Positions 49,237-60,824 of a stretch of 64,000 nt of DNA are shown piece by piece. The stretch comes from Phoebastria nigripes (taxonomy: Eukaryota; Chordata; Aves; Procellariiformes; Diomedeidae): contig JAYKAV010003110.1 in the NCBI GenBank assembly GCA_035582835.1, positions 1,565,254-1,629,253 of the forward strand, given 5' to 3'. Every line of letters begins with the position of its first letter. Position 1 is the first letter of the stretch. The position numbers were made by a program, and so were the translations under genes. Under the pieces are notes generated by a model. The model was not told the origin of the DNA and did not search any database. It saw only the letters and a list, made by a program, of their open reading frames with translations.

Positions 49237-52200
49237 CGCCTTTCCCTCAGCCTACAGCATCCACTGACAGCTGCAGACGAATCCAACAGCCTCATACTCC
49301 CTCCCGGCACTATTCAAGGACACACAGACGAGTAACACAGAGGAGATGCCGTTAATAGTTTTGCTGGTTTCTGTCAGGAATTTCTAGCGGAGCTATAAAA
49401 CTGGGATGCCTAAGGTTAGTGGGGATGTTAATCAACGCGACGGTCCCAGGAGGTGCTTCTTCAATAGCAATTTCACCCCTCGCTAACCTCTTCAAGTTTA
49501 TGGCAAAAATTCCCTGCCTTTGCCACCAGAAGAAAGTTGTCTGTTATTACAGTGGGGGTTCAGCACTTTCGTACGCCTCGCTTGAGCCACGTGTCTCTTA
49601 CTGCTGCAACGTTCTTTTGCTATGCACGTGCCTCAGCAGCATTCAGCAATTTTTGCTCTTTCTCCCATGTCTTACAAACTGAGTGATAGTCTTTATGCTG
49701 GCAGTCTCCAAGTTTCTCCCTCCAAGCTTAGGAAGTCAAATTCTGCTGCCTCTTACACTAGGATTTCAATAGACTTGCCACAGCACAGAAGCAGAATTTT
49801 TTGTTTCTTTCTAAAATCAGAACGGAGATAAAAATGTGGTCTGTTTTCTGACTCTGTGCTGTGGCTCAACAGTTGGTTCTTCGCTTCCTTGCAGTATGTA
49901 AAATTTAGTATATAATATAATAAGAGACTTACACAAAGGAGGAGTAAGGACAACAGTAGCGTCACCAAAATAAAGCCCACATCTACAACTTTCCTAACAG
50001 TGGTTTCATCTTGTTTAGGTTTCTGAAAACTTGTTCAGCCGCAGAGCAGTGACTCCCCTCAGCGGAGGAGCAGGACAGCTGGAAGGGGTAATTTCTTGAA
50101 CGGCTTCAGCCTGGTTCGCAGGAGGACGACTGCCAGAAGTTAGGATGCAGTCAGACATCTCAGCAGATGACACAGTTTAAACTGGTGCACCTCCAGGAAA
50201 AGGCGGCAATGATTTCAGANAGCTCTTTCCCTTCTGGATAGATACATGCAGACCTTCAAGACGCTGGGGCTGGCTGGCACGTGAGGAGTACAATGATTCA
50301 ACTTTGTTANGCTCTTCTTTACGGAAGAGCCCGCCAAAAGTGGGCCCCCTGAGACAGCCAGGGTTCCTGGTGGGACAAGGAGTCAGTGTTTTCCTGTGGC
50401 TGGACAAGTGCAAAGCAGCGCTGTACACAGATTGCACACAGATTTCGGGCACTAATCCCAAGTCTTGCAGCCTTGGCCTGATTCTGCTACTAACCTTCAT
50501 CGCTCCGTGCTTCCCCTCCTACTGGGGTTATGTCATCGCGTTGGAATAAGATCCTTGGAAAATGGACTGTTTCTAATCATGATCAGCACTTCTGTGACAT
50601 TGTAGGTCTCATTAAAGGAGACATCTTTGCAATACAAAAAATAGTCACCAGGAGAGGATCAAATCCTGTCCAGGAGATGGAGGAAGCCATCACAGAAGTG
50701 CCAAGACAGGAGAGATTAATTCAGACGGCCTGTTTAGATTGGAAGTGGCAAAGACCAGACAAAAAGGAGGACAGACGCTTTTCGTTCTGAAGTTTTAATA
50801 CTGTTAAAATTGCTCCAGACAGACCTAGGACCCACTTTGCAGCATTGCATCTGAATGGAACGAAATTCTGTTTGACGAAGATTGAACCTAAGGACTGGTT
50901 CTAAGAAACATCTTAGAAGCAAAGATGGACAACTATGGAAACAAAAGATGCACAAACTAAACCTACTCAAGCATTGCAGAGCCCCCTCATGAAGTATGTT
51001 GCTTAAAAAGTTGATCTTGCCGTTTAAAACCTCTAAGTTTTTCAGATAGCAATCTAAAAATAAAACATTAGCTAAGTCTAACATGCTAAATACATGAGTT
51101 GAGATCACTTTCTGGTGGTTGAGGATGGGCGTTAGGATGTCTGGGGCACAGGAATATTTATAACCATTGCTGGATCGTGGGACCTGTCGGTCAGTGCAAA
51201 AGCGTCCTCCGGTGACAGCAGCGCTCTCGAGTGGTGCCAGGACTGCAGAGCCCAGCATGTGACTCTGATGGTGGGATCTGCACAGGAATGCTCGCGAAAG
51301 GCAGCTACGAAGCCCTGATCCCACAGGCAAATCCCCACGCTGCCCAGAATCAAATGCAGAACTGCCATCCAAAACCCAAATGTTTCAGCATCCTGGCTCA
51401 CATTTCTGCCATTTCAAACGCATGATTCACAGCAGCGAGGCCACAGCATAACCCATCTCTTCAAAGTCCTTCCCTCTGCAAACTAGTATCATCTGTAAGG
51501 CGCTTGGAGAAGAAAAATGGGAAAGCACATAGATTATTATATATGTTCTTATAGGACTGTTAATCTAGGAAATAGCTATATAAAGCCNAAATACATTGGT
51601 AAAGTAGGAATAGCAAATCGACAAACCTCAGGTTGGACTGGCCAGAATAACTCTGCGCTGCGACACGATGCTAGTGCAGTGGCACTCCATTACTAAAGAC
51701 TCTTTCTTTCATGGTTCTTTGAAACAAATCTAAGAAAGGAAAGGCAAATGACTGTAGAGAAGAATAAGTGAAAGCTGATCTTCTGTGGGCAGCGGCCAGC
51801 GCTTTGAGAGCATGCTGTCATGTAACCTCCTTGTAGGAAACTTGGCCCAATCAAACATTTCTATCATCAAAAGCGAGTGACCTGAACAGCTAGATATACT
51901 CCATGAGCAGCGGGGAGGGCGCCGGCAGAGCGCCNGTGCTTGCCACATTCTCCTCCTCTGGCAAAGGGCAAGGGACTCTCGCACAGGGCCGAGCACCTCC
52001 TGCCCCCGCCAGCCTCCTGCCATAGCCAGAGCCTCTCGCAAGGCAACGGCTGATATGCTCCTGCGTTTGGAGGCCCAGAAAACATTTTTTTTTTTTCCTT
52101 CTTCTTTCATACCTAAAAAATTTTAAAGATGGAGCTGCACCTAAAAAAAAAAAAAAAAAAATTTAGAATTAGTTTCAGCAATTTTCCAGAAAAGCAGCAC

Positions 52201-55200
52201 TACAAACCCAGGAAATTGATATATTACAGTAGAGAAACAAACCCAAAGTTGGTCTCAGTGCACTTTTTGGAAAACATATGCAGCCTCTGGCCTTCTGCCA
52301 CTGAAAACCTGTCAGGTGTAGTTCGTATTGATGTTTAGCATTTTGATGCACTCCAAATATTGAAAAGCATTGGTTTGGAAAAGTATCTGTTTGCTAGAAC
52401 GCAGCTCCAAGGTGCGTGGCCGAGGGTGGAGTGTTTCACCACCAGCAGATCAGATTTGTTTGATTACTTAAAAAATAAAACCAGGTTTAAACGCAGAACC
52501 AGCCGCATGTTGTCACTGAAGCTCAGACCAGCGGATGCTGCTGGGAGCAGGGGGAGGCAGGAGGGAGCTGGGCTTTGCTCCCAGCACCACTCATGGTCTG
52601 AGTAAATCACAGTTTTACCAGCACTTCCCCAGGTACTGGAGATGTACCTTTTGAAGACACAGAAGTACAATGTTCAGGAATGATAACCATTATTTTAATA
52701 GTCGGTGGCTTACAGCAGTTAAAAATACAAAACTTTGCACAAGTATACACACATACATCTACAAATACACAGACATGGTTTAGGGATGATGCTACTTCAG
52801 CATCCCTATTAGGAAACAGATGGGAAACAAGTTGACGGCTTTACTTACACGTCTTTGTAATTTTTCTGATTTGCAGCACAGTCATTTTACCTTTTGCATT
52901 TGACTTAACCCAAACATCTTGAAACCTGACTGCCCCAAAATGGGAAACTTTCTTCTCGGTGGTAACTGGAGATTCTCCAAGAGGGGTTGTTATGCAGGCC
53001 TGATATCGGACCTCTATACAAGCGAGCACTTAAAGGCAAAGTTTTAATAGAGCGCTGTTTAAGGAAGCACCAAATTAAGGGAAGTACTTTGCTGATGAAG
53101 GGTGGGAGGAAGAAGACATCTCTTCATCTGATGGTAGCAGGCTGAGAAATCTCAGAATACCCCCTTACAGCCAGCTGGGTAAAGCACAAGGAGCGCCGCT
53201 GCAGAACTAGCCCAAGAAGTCACTGCTGTGAAGATCAAGGCAGCAGTTCAGCAGTGCAGGGCAGAGATCTCCTGGAGTTACAGCGACCGAGCCGAACGCC
53301 GCACAGAAAACTACCTGCAGTCATCTGGACACTGGCAATTTTTTTAGAGTGAGAAGGCTCTTGCAGAGTAGAAATAGTCCTTGGTAGCCTCAGNAAGCGT
53401 TAGCTGAAATGTTGCAGTCAGTTATGACGGTGATCCGCACTAGGCAACCTGACCAGCGTTAGATGTTATTTATTTGCATACAAACAGATAAAACTTAGAA
53501 GATACAAGATTGCTGCAGGGTAGGGGTTAATTCAGCNGTTACATCAATGATTCAAAAATCATAAACCACACGTGCAATCTCCTAAATCCTAAAGTACTAG
53601 ATTACCACTCCAACAGCAACATGATGTTAGGCAGGACTCTGGTGTGCCCAGGGATCTGCTCCCTGCACACGTCCATAGCAGAATCTCCACTTCTTTGCAC
53701 GGTGAGAGTTTCAGAGATGGCCTGTTTGGGGGCAGACGGCAGCTGGTGACTGCACCAAGTTGGACTGGTCAGGGTCTGGCAATCTCTGCCTCCCTATAAT
53801 TATACATCCAAGTTCAGGCTGGTTTTCAGCTGCTTCTTACTGGTTTCTAATGCCTGTATTTGCTAAGATTATGCTAAAGCTCATCTTCCTTTACTATTAA
53901 TACTAACATTTATGCGCTCTCTCCTATGATACTTAAAACTTCACCCACCCCACAAGAGCCATCCAACACTGGCTGCAGGGGTGGTGGCCCCAGCCCAAAC
54001 CCTTCACAATGAAGAGTGCTGGCTCACATCTGTCACCCAGTCTGCCAGACCAAAGCAGCTCAAGCTCTCCAGCATCGTTAAAGGTTTCCAGAAGTTAAAC
54101 TTCAAGCAGGTGAATCTGACACTGCCAGTCAAGGTGATCACCTACCTCCTAATACAAGTGAAGGGACCTGGCACAACAATGTCACTACATTGGTGCTGCT
54201 AGCTGACACCTAAACATGAACAGCCAGCACCACCTTGACTGCAACCACCACACAAGGCTACATCCAGCATTTGAACAGGCCTTCTCCTTCTCACCTCGTC
54301 CTGCTTGGGTAGGAAGGGCAGCTTGCAATAATGGCAGATTTGTCTTCTGAATCTTTGACAGCCTGTGGTGGCCAGGAGCTGAGCAAGTTGTCTTTGAAGA
54401 AACACTGAGATTTCCTGTAAGAGAGAGTCCTTTGGGTTGGAGCCCAATTCCTCCAAAGGAACTGGCCCCACGGTTACAAAAGAGTTACGTACAAAAAGCA
54501 GAAGTTGCCTAGGGTGGTTACTCAGTAATTCCTAGCCCAGACATGAATGAAAGGGGCAGAATCTGCACAGCAGGAAAAACAGCTGGTATAGCAGTCTCTG
54601 TATACCTGCCAGGGCTAAGATATAGCAGAGCTACCAAGAAGGGAAAGACTTTCACTATTGGATCTTGTCAAAATGCTGCTTGGAGGACAGACGCTGGACT
54701 TAAAGCTCAAGGAAGCCTACTGCCTGTTTTCCTGAAGAGTGTGGTACAGCCTGATTAGTCAGGGCCTCTGAATCCAAGATGAAGCTGTTGACCTTATCCA
54801 TTTCTGCACCTTTGTGAAACTTTGGCTTGGAGCCCCCTGCAGATATTGCACATCCCTTATCCTGGTAAGGGATGGCTGATCACAGCAAGACACAGGTTTG
54901 TTTTGGGGGAAAAGTGGACAAGGAGCATGAATATCTCAGCCCCTAAGACAAGGGGGGAGATATGAAGCAATTCCCCTTTTTCCAAAGGGGTACGCGTGGA
55001 GGAAATAAACAGCCATAAAAAGACATCTTGACATAACTCGGAAAAAGCATAGCTGAAGTTTGAAAGAGCTGCAGTGAAAAGTACCAACTCAGGCTACTGG
55101 TACTCAGTCTACTGCCAGGAACAGAGGGCTTGGTTCATGCCCTGTGAGCACCACTAAAGCCAAGGACAGTCCTATCTGCATTGCACATGCAGCATACAGG

Positions 55201-55902
55201 AATATTTTAAGCACAGCTGCTCAAAGAAGTGGGCACTTCTCTGTATTTCACTTTCAGCATGTTTAACTGAGGCCTTAGGCTTGCAAACTTAATGACAAAT
55301 TGATAAACTCTTAGCACAAGCATACAAACACCACCATCACAAGCAGAGATTTGGGTTAAACTGTTCCCACCTGCTCTACTCAAACTCAAAATTACAGTTG
55401 TGTTGCTGAGGGGAAGCTACTGAAGGAAATAACCTTGGAGAAAGAGGGATAGGAATGAACAGCTGGGAGTATGTTGGGGTCAGTAACAATTTAAATTGCA
55501 TCCGCCACAGATGGACATGTTCAGCTCACTGTGCCCCCGCCCCCCGCCAAAGCTTTGACATTTAAGTCAATGGGGACTATTCATGTGAACAAGAACTTGC
55601 ACAACTGTTTGTGCAACCTGCTAGTCAGGATGGTCACACCCTCTTGGGACTAGACAGATGCAGGGATATCAAGTACAACCTACATCCTGCAAAGAAGTCT
55701 NCTGCTGCTCACATTCCTTACAGTATTTGGCGTTCTTTGCGGTGGGAACAAGAAATGTGTCTTTGATCTTGACAGGAGAGAGATGTCAGCTCTGAACCAG
55801 GAAAAGCTCGCATAGAAACACTGAGGTATTAACAGACATGTCTAAACAATATCCCCCACATATCTAAACAATAACCCCCGCTGTTCTCATTCTTAGACTT
55901 TA

Positions 55903-55972
55903 TTTAAAAAAAAAAAACAAAACCCAAAACCAAACAAAACCAAAACAAACCAAACAAAAAACCAAAAATCCA
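55903..55972. repeat. A/C-rich simple repeat (AAAACC)n
   Basis: A run followed by AAAACC/AAACAAA units. Confidence 0.85.
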
Positions 55973-56702
55973 CCACTTCAAACTGATCAGTCTCCTATCT
56001 GTCACCATCTCTTCCCTAGGCTCAAGGGGATGCCCACTCTTGCCACCTCTAAGGCAAGGTAAGCACTACAGCTGCAAGGAAAACCCACAACTACACAGCA
56101 AGTGATTGTTCAGGTCTGTAGCATATGCAGCTCTTAATGCTACAACGTAAGCTAGCACAAACACAGAGAAAAGTTGCTGCAGCAGCAAACCTCATGTTTC
56201 AGTTTTTCCTACCCTCTTCATTCCTACCCCCAAACTTCTGCTCCATGTTCTCAGAATATGGCATACCTCCAGGTGGGCAAAACTGGTTTTAAAAGGGTTT
56301 TAAAGCTATTGACTGAAACTGAGTTTAATAAATTTAAATTAATAAATACTGAAAGTAAAATTATCAAGGATAGTAAGGATAGTTTAAAGAAGCTGCTGGT
56401 GAGCTAAACAAAGCTATGAGGTTTTACACTGTTAGAATAAAGATCCTAATTAAAGAACCATACAACTTATATGCATACTTCTTACGTTACTCCTTACATA
56501 ATGATGAACATTTGCACCACTCAGAGACCAGGTATCACACTGTCTGCAGCTACCGAAAATGCTGGTTGGGGTACTCATTGAAACCAAATTCTGCTGTGTT
56601 CTCTCCAGCAGCTTGTCCTCGTAAATTAATGGGGAAGATGGTGTAGCAGTATAACTCAAAAGGAAATGCCAGAAGCTCAAAATACTCTGAAAAACGTGTC
56701 AT

Positions 56703-56708
56703 TTTATT
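56703..56708 (-). promoter_or_regulatory. Candidate BAZ1A poly(A) signal
   Basis: AATAAA on the minus strand, ~830 bases after the stop, with a GTTTTT stretch downstream. A second candidate lies at 56800-56805. Confidence 0.45.
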
Positions 56709-56824
56709 TGTACACTTCCAAAGTTGTACGTAGAAACTTATAGTACAGTCCTGTAAATTTACTCATTGCTAGAAGAACTGCCAGAGACAGGGGAAGGTAT
56801 TTATTGATTGATCATCAAGTTGAG

Positions 56825-56876
56825 GGGAATAAACAAACAAACAAAACAAAAAAAAACAAAAAAACAAAACCCCCAC
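56825..56876. repeat. (AAAC)n simple repeat in the BAZ1A 3' UTR
   Basis: AAAC/AAAAAC units, U/G-rich on the transcript. Confidence 0.8.
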
Positions 56877-57539
56877 ACTGGAAAAAAATTTAAAAAGTTA
56901 TGGAACTCTCTCTTTTTTTTTGTTTTTAATCCCCAAGTACAAATTTTATAAATACAAAACAAATTCACAAATTACTTTGAATGCTAAATAAATATCTACT
57001 TAATAAACTCAGACTGAATACCTCCAGCCAGCACTGGTACAGTACTTAAAAGATATGCAATTGTACTCATTCATGCGTAGTGTTGAGAAGATATGCTCAA
57101 ACAAGTTTTAAACACACACACAGTTTCTTCAACTGTGCTACAGCAGAAGATTTTATCTGAGTTGATAAAGCCCTCAATACCACAGCTCCTACAAAATCTA
57201 GAGGATGAAACAAGCTCATTTGGTGCAGGAAAAAACAATGTACTTCTGGAAGATATTTGGACACATGAATGTATCAAAAATGTACAAAACCTCTGTAAAC
57301 CAGTACTGTATCCAGTACATCTATCAAAATTATTAGACGCTGAATAAAACTGTAGCAAAGGTAATCTTTCCTACGTTCTCCTGAGTGCTTAATATTACAT
57401 TGAGAATATAGTGCAGGCCACACTTCAAGGTGGTTAAACAGTTGTTATTGCTTTATACAGGTATGACGACTGCGTGATTTAACATTTCATTTTAATGAAC
57501 ATAACAGATTCCCTCAAAAAATCCTTTGGAAGGCAGAGG

Positions 57540-57730
57540 TTAGATTCGTGACTTCTTTGCTGCGGGAGCAGCGTGGTCCACATTACCAGATGTGATTGGA
57601 AGTCCAAGCTTTTGAGCCTGAATGTGGAAGAAAGCTTGAAGTCTAGTTCCAGCTTTTGCTTCACTTGTGTTACGAGGGTTGTATTCAAAGCAGTTCGAAA
57701 ACATCAGCTCAATGTCTTCAATGAATTCCG
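57540..57730 (-). CDS. BAZ1A: BAZ1A last coding exon
   Basis: Completes Ser, then EFIEDIELMFSNCFEYNPRN, TSEAKAGTRLQAFFHIQAQK, LGLPITSGNVDHAAPAAKK, SRI and TAA (57540-57542). Carries the acetyl-lysine-binding Asn. The segment before AAKKSRI looks two residues shorter than the human tail as I recall it. Confidence 0.97.
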
Positions 57731-60700
57731 CTAGTAAATAAAAAGTAAACAAATTAGTGTGTCTCAAGTCATCAGAGAGCAGTATNATAAAGCAGTATGA
57801 CACCACTGAATTACTAGTCTTCCTACAGAGTTGCAACACAAAAATGTCTTTACATGTGTGTCAAGTTTCTATCATTATATTAGTGAAGTGCCATGTAAAC
57901 ATTCTTAAATTTCTCTGATTATCAATAAAGGAAATACAAATCAAGCAGTAACAACAGTACCTTTTCTAAATATTTCAGTGTCACTCACTGACCTCAAAGG
58001 CTTGAGAAATTACCAGCAGTTTCTCAGCTGCTCATTCCTTATCTATCTCTACATCATGTATTTTGGTAGTAAAAGAACTATGTTCAACACATCTTATTTA
58101 AAAAATATTAGTAAATGCTCTTTTAAAAAAAACCAACAAAAAAAACCCCCAACAAAACCCCAAACCAAACACAATTTCAGCTTTCTAATCCTCTGACACA
58201 GCTCTAGTTTAGGACAAGAATTTATTTTAAAGAGAGAGAACAGAGTTCATTACCTCTTTCAATAAATAATACTTACATGCTAACTTATATTCACATTTAT
58301 TCACTTTTTCACGGATTATATTTAAGGCAATAGGTTTTTTGATGATATCATAGTAGTCTGGTACCTTTAAAAAAACAAAACAAAAAAGAATGATTCATAA
58401 ACAAATGGAAGCTTAAAATTCTACCTATGTAAAAAATTAAGCAAATCATGTGTAAGCAGAATGCATTTTGGTTTTGTTTTTAAATAAACAGAGGAGTCCC
58501 AAGCAACCACCTCCATTTCCTGAACTGAATATTAGTTTGCTTTTCCATGTTTTAAATCATTAGAGTAGCAGACCACAACAAACATCAGCCAGCAATTCAA
58601 TGAATAAATCTAATCCTAAATACACTGTGAACAACTGTAAGAAAATTGCATGAGCAGATAAGCATTACAGTGTTCCGGCTATTCCCATCTGTCAAGCCCA
58701 AAAATTATTTCCAAGATTTTAAAACTTTTCATTTTCCTGTAATATACTACAATATTAAAAGCTCCTTAATCATGACTAATGGCCATTTTTACTCCACTAC
58801 CATTCACTGTCTTGCAGTCTTGCAAGAGAAATGAAATCCTGAGATTCCATTTAGTTGTGTTGAAGAGAAGGTAGTGAACCTTGCTGTAGCAAGCAGGACA
58901 CAGTACTCAAGTACCAGAGGTAAACAGCCACTCAGAACAGCCTTTATGTGATAAAAGAGAGGGGACGAAAAGGATTGCTTAACCCTTAAGGCCACTGATC
59001 ATTTGGATCACAGATTTTGAATTCCAGGTAAGCACCAAGCTTAGGGTGACTCTGTCTCACTCACAAAGCGGGGCAGGGGGGCGAAAGAAAAAGATATCGG
59101 ATACAAATTTGACTCCTCTTGGAAAAAAAACAAAACAAAACAAACCACCACAAAAAAACCCCACCAAACACAACCCACAACAACAACCAAAAAACAAAAA
59201 ACCCCCACATGCACCATCATGTATGTTTTAAACCAAATTCTTGGTTATGGCCTGTAACTTTNCTATATCAAGTACAACCTGCAAACGAACCTAGATAAAG
59301 CAGTAGTAGAGAAATAGAATTAGACTGACACATTTTTAATTCCTTTCCCTTTAGGAGTGCTGTTTACATAAGTACTAAAAAGAAAGGTGATTTTCTCTTT
59401 CTGCCTTGCTGCGCACTGATCATTCAGTGCATTCTTTATATTGTCTTAAAGGCAGCAAAAATTTTAAACCAAAATTTCTATCACGATGAAGAAAATTTGG
59501 GTCACTCAGGTATGGATTTTTCTTTCCGAACTATACAGAGACCATCCCTTAGTGATCAATTCGGGCAAACTGGAAAGCACTGAAGTCTAGCAGTTTCTTT
59601 TCAGGATCAAAATTAAGCTGAATTCTCCATCCCTCCTTAAGAAGCTTCCTTGCATTCACCAGATTCTTGCACTTTCCAGTGTAATTTCTGTACTCTAGTA
59701 GGCAGACACTAGTCTCCGTTTAATTCAAAATTNCCTTCCTCCTCCTCCACGCTTACATCTTTCATTCACGTTTGTACACCATTCTTTTTGTCCAGATACA
59801 TTAATCCTTCCAGCTACCTGTGACTCTTCAGAGTTTCAAGTCTTCATTTAACAGCTATCACTGTTAATTTTAATAGAGCACTTAAAAACACCGAGCTCTA
59901 GATCCTGCAAGAATGTCTGTGCAGAGTTGCTCCAGAGGGCTTGGAGAGGACAGGCACTTTGTTAGGGTAGGATAGTTCCAGCAGTGCCTTACAACTGACA
60001 AGCCAGTGCAGCCTGCAGAAAAGCAGATGTGCTTTCGGAACTTTTATTGTAATACAAACCTCTAAAGCAGCGCTTACTTTGGGTACCTACTTTACCATCA
60101 AGTATTTAAAAATCTAAACAAAAGGGAAGTTAAATAAGAACTAAGCTAAGAAATCATCTTTTTACTGCATTACAGTTAACAGCAGAGTGAAGTTGTTCCT
60201 ACCTTGTTATTTTATTGCAGGTCTGTTCTCAAAATACCTTTGCATAAGTTGAAGATTAATTCAACTAAGTAATTAATAACCGTAAGCTTACCTTTAGCAG
60301 TCCTGTGCTCAAATTTTTTTTTTTTTCCTTCAAATCAAAGCATTTCACATTTTTTAAATGCTTGATGGCAAGCATATTTAAAATTTTTCCAACAACATGT
60401 CGATTGGAAAAGTTATTTCTGGCACCAAATATTTGAGCTGAAATGCGAGAGAGCTCCTGAATCCCATTGCTTAGCTGTATCCCCCTGTTTGGGCAATGCT
60501 AGAAAATCCCAAGTTTTACTGGCAGCAAACAGGATTCTCAACCATTATCATTCCCTCTACAGTTCTATCAGTTACCTGGATTTTGGAAACCAGTTTCATG
60601 AAAGGCCAGCTGTCATCATGTCGTACCAGTTCCACTACGAGTTGTTCAAAAGCTGAGAGTTCATGGACTCCCCCTTGACGTCCTGAACTTCTCCTGTTCA

Positions 60701-60769
60701 ATGAGGTCTGAGGAGAAGATTCTGGAAAAAAAACAACACCCCACCAGATAAAAAAAAAAACCTGACAAG

Positions 60770-60824
<55 letters not shown>

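Larger units (their letters stand above)
47561..56690. other. Intergenic, CFL2 upstream to BAZ1A 3' end
   Basis: No conserved coding exon recognised. It includes the MIR-like fragment, a promoter-like segment at 49.2-49.4 kb, homopolymers at 52086-52098 and 52143-52161, and an A/C-rich repeat at 55903-55972. Open frames of up to 212 codons (for example 50734-51372, minus) carry no motif I recognise. Confidence 0.65.
56690..57539 (-). other. BAZ1A: Probable BAZ1A 3' UTR
   Basis: Follows the BAZ1A stop codon to the candidate poly(A) signals. It contains an (AAAC)n-type repeat (56825-56876). Overlapping open frames on both strands at 57071-57358 are accidental. Confidence 0.65.
57731..60575 (-). 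other. BAZ1A: BAZ1A introns flanking the 58277-58364 exon
   Basis: Two introns (57731-58276 and 58365-60575). They hold A/C-rich simple repeats near 58126-58170 and 59126-59215, and no other recognised element. Confidence 0.88.

Noticed and set aside
50734..51372. 212-codon minus-strand open frame in the CFL2-BAZ1A spacer
   Set aside because: No domain or family resemblance, no splice context and ordinary intergenic composition.
57071..57358. Overlapping 84- and 95-codon frames on both strands after the BAZ1A stop
   Set aside because: They fall in the probable 3' UTR, overlap each other antisense and have no recognisable family.
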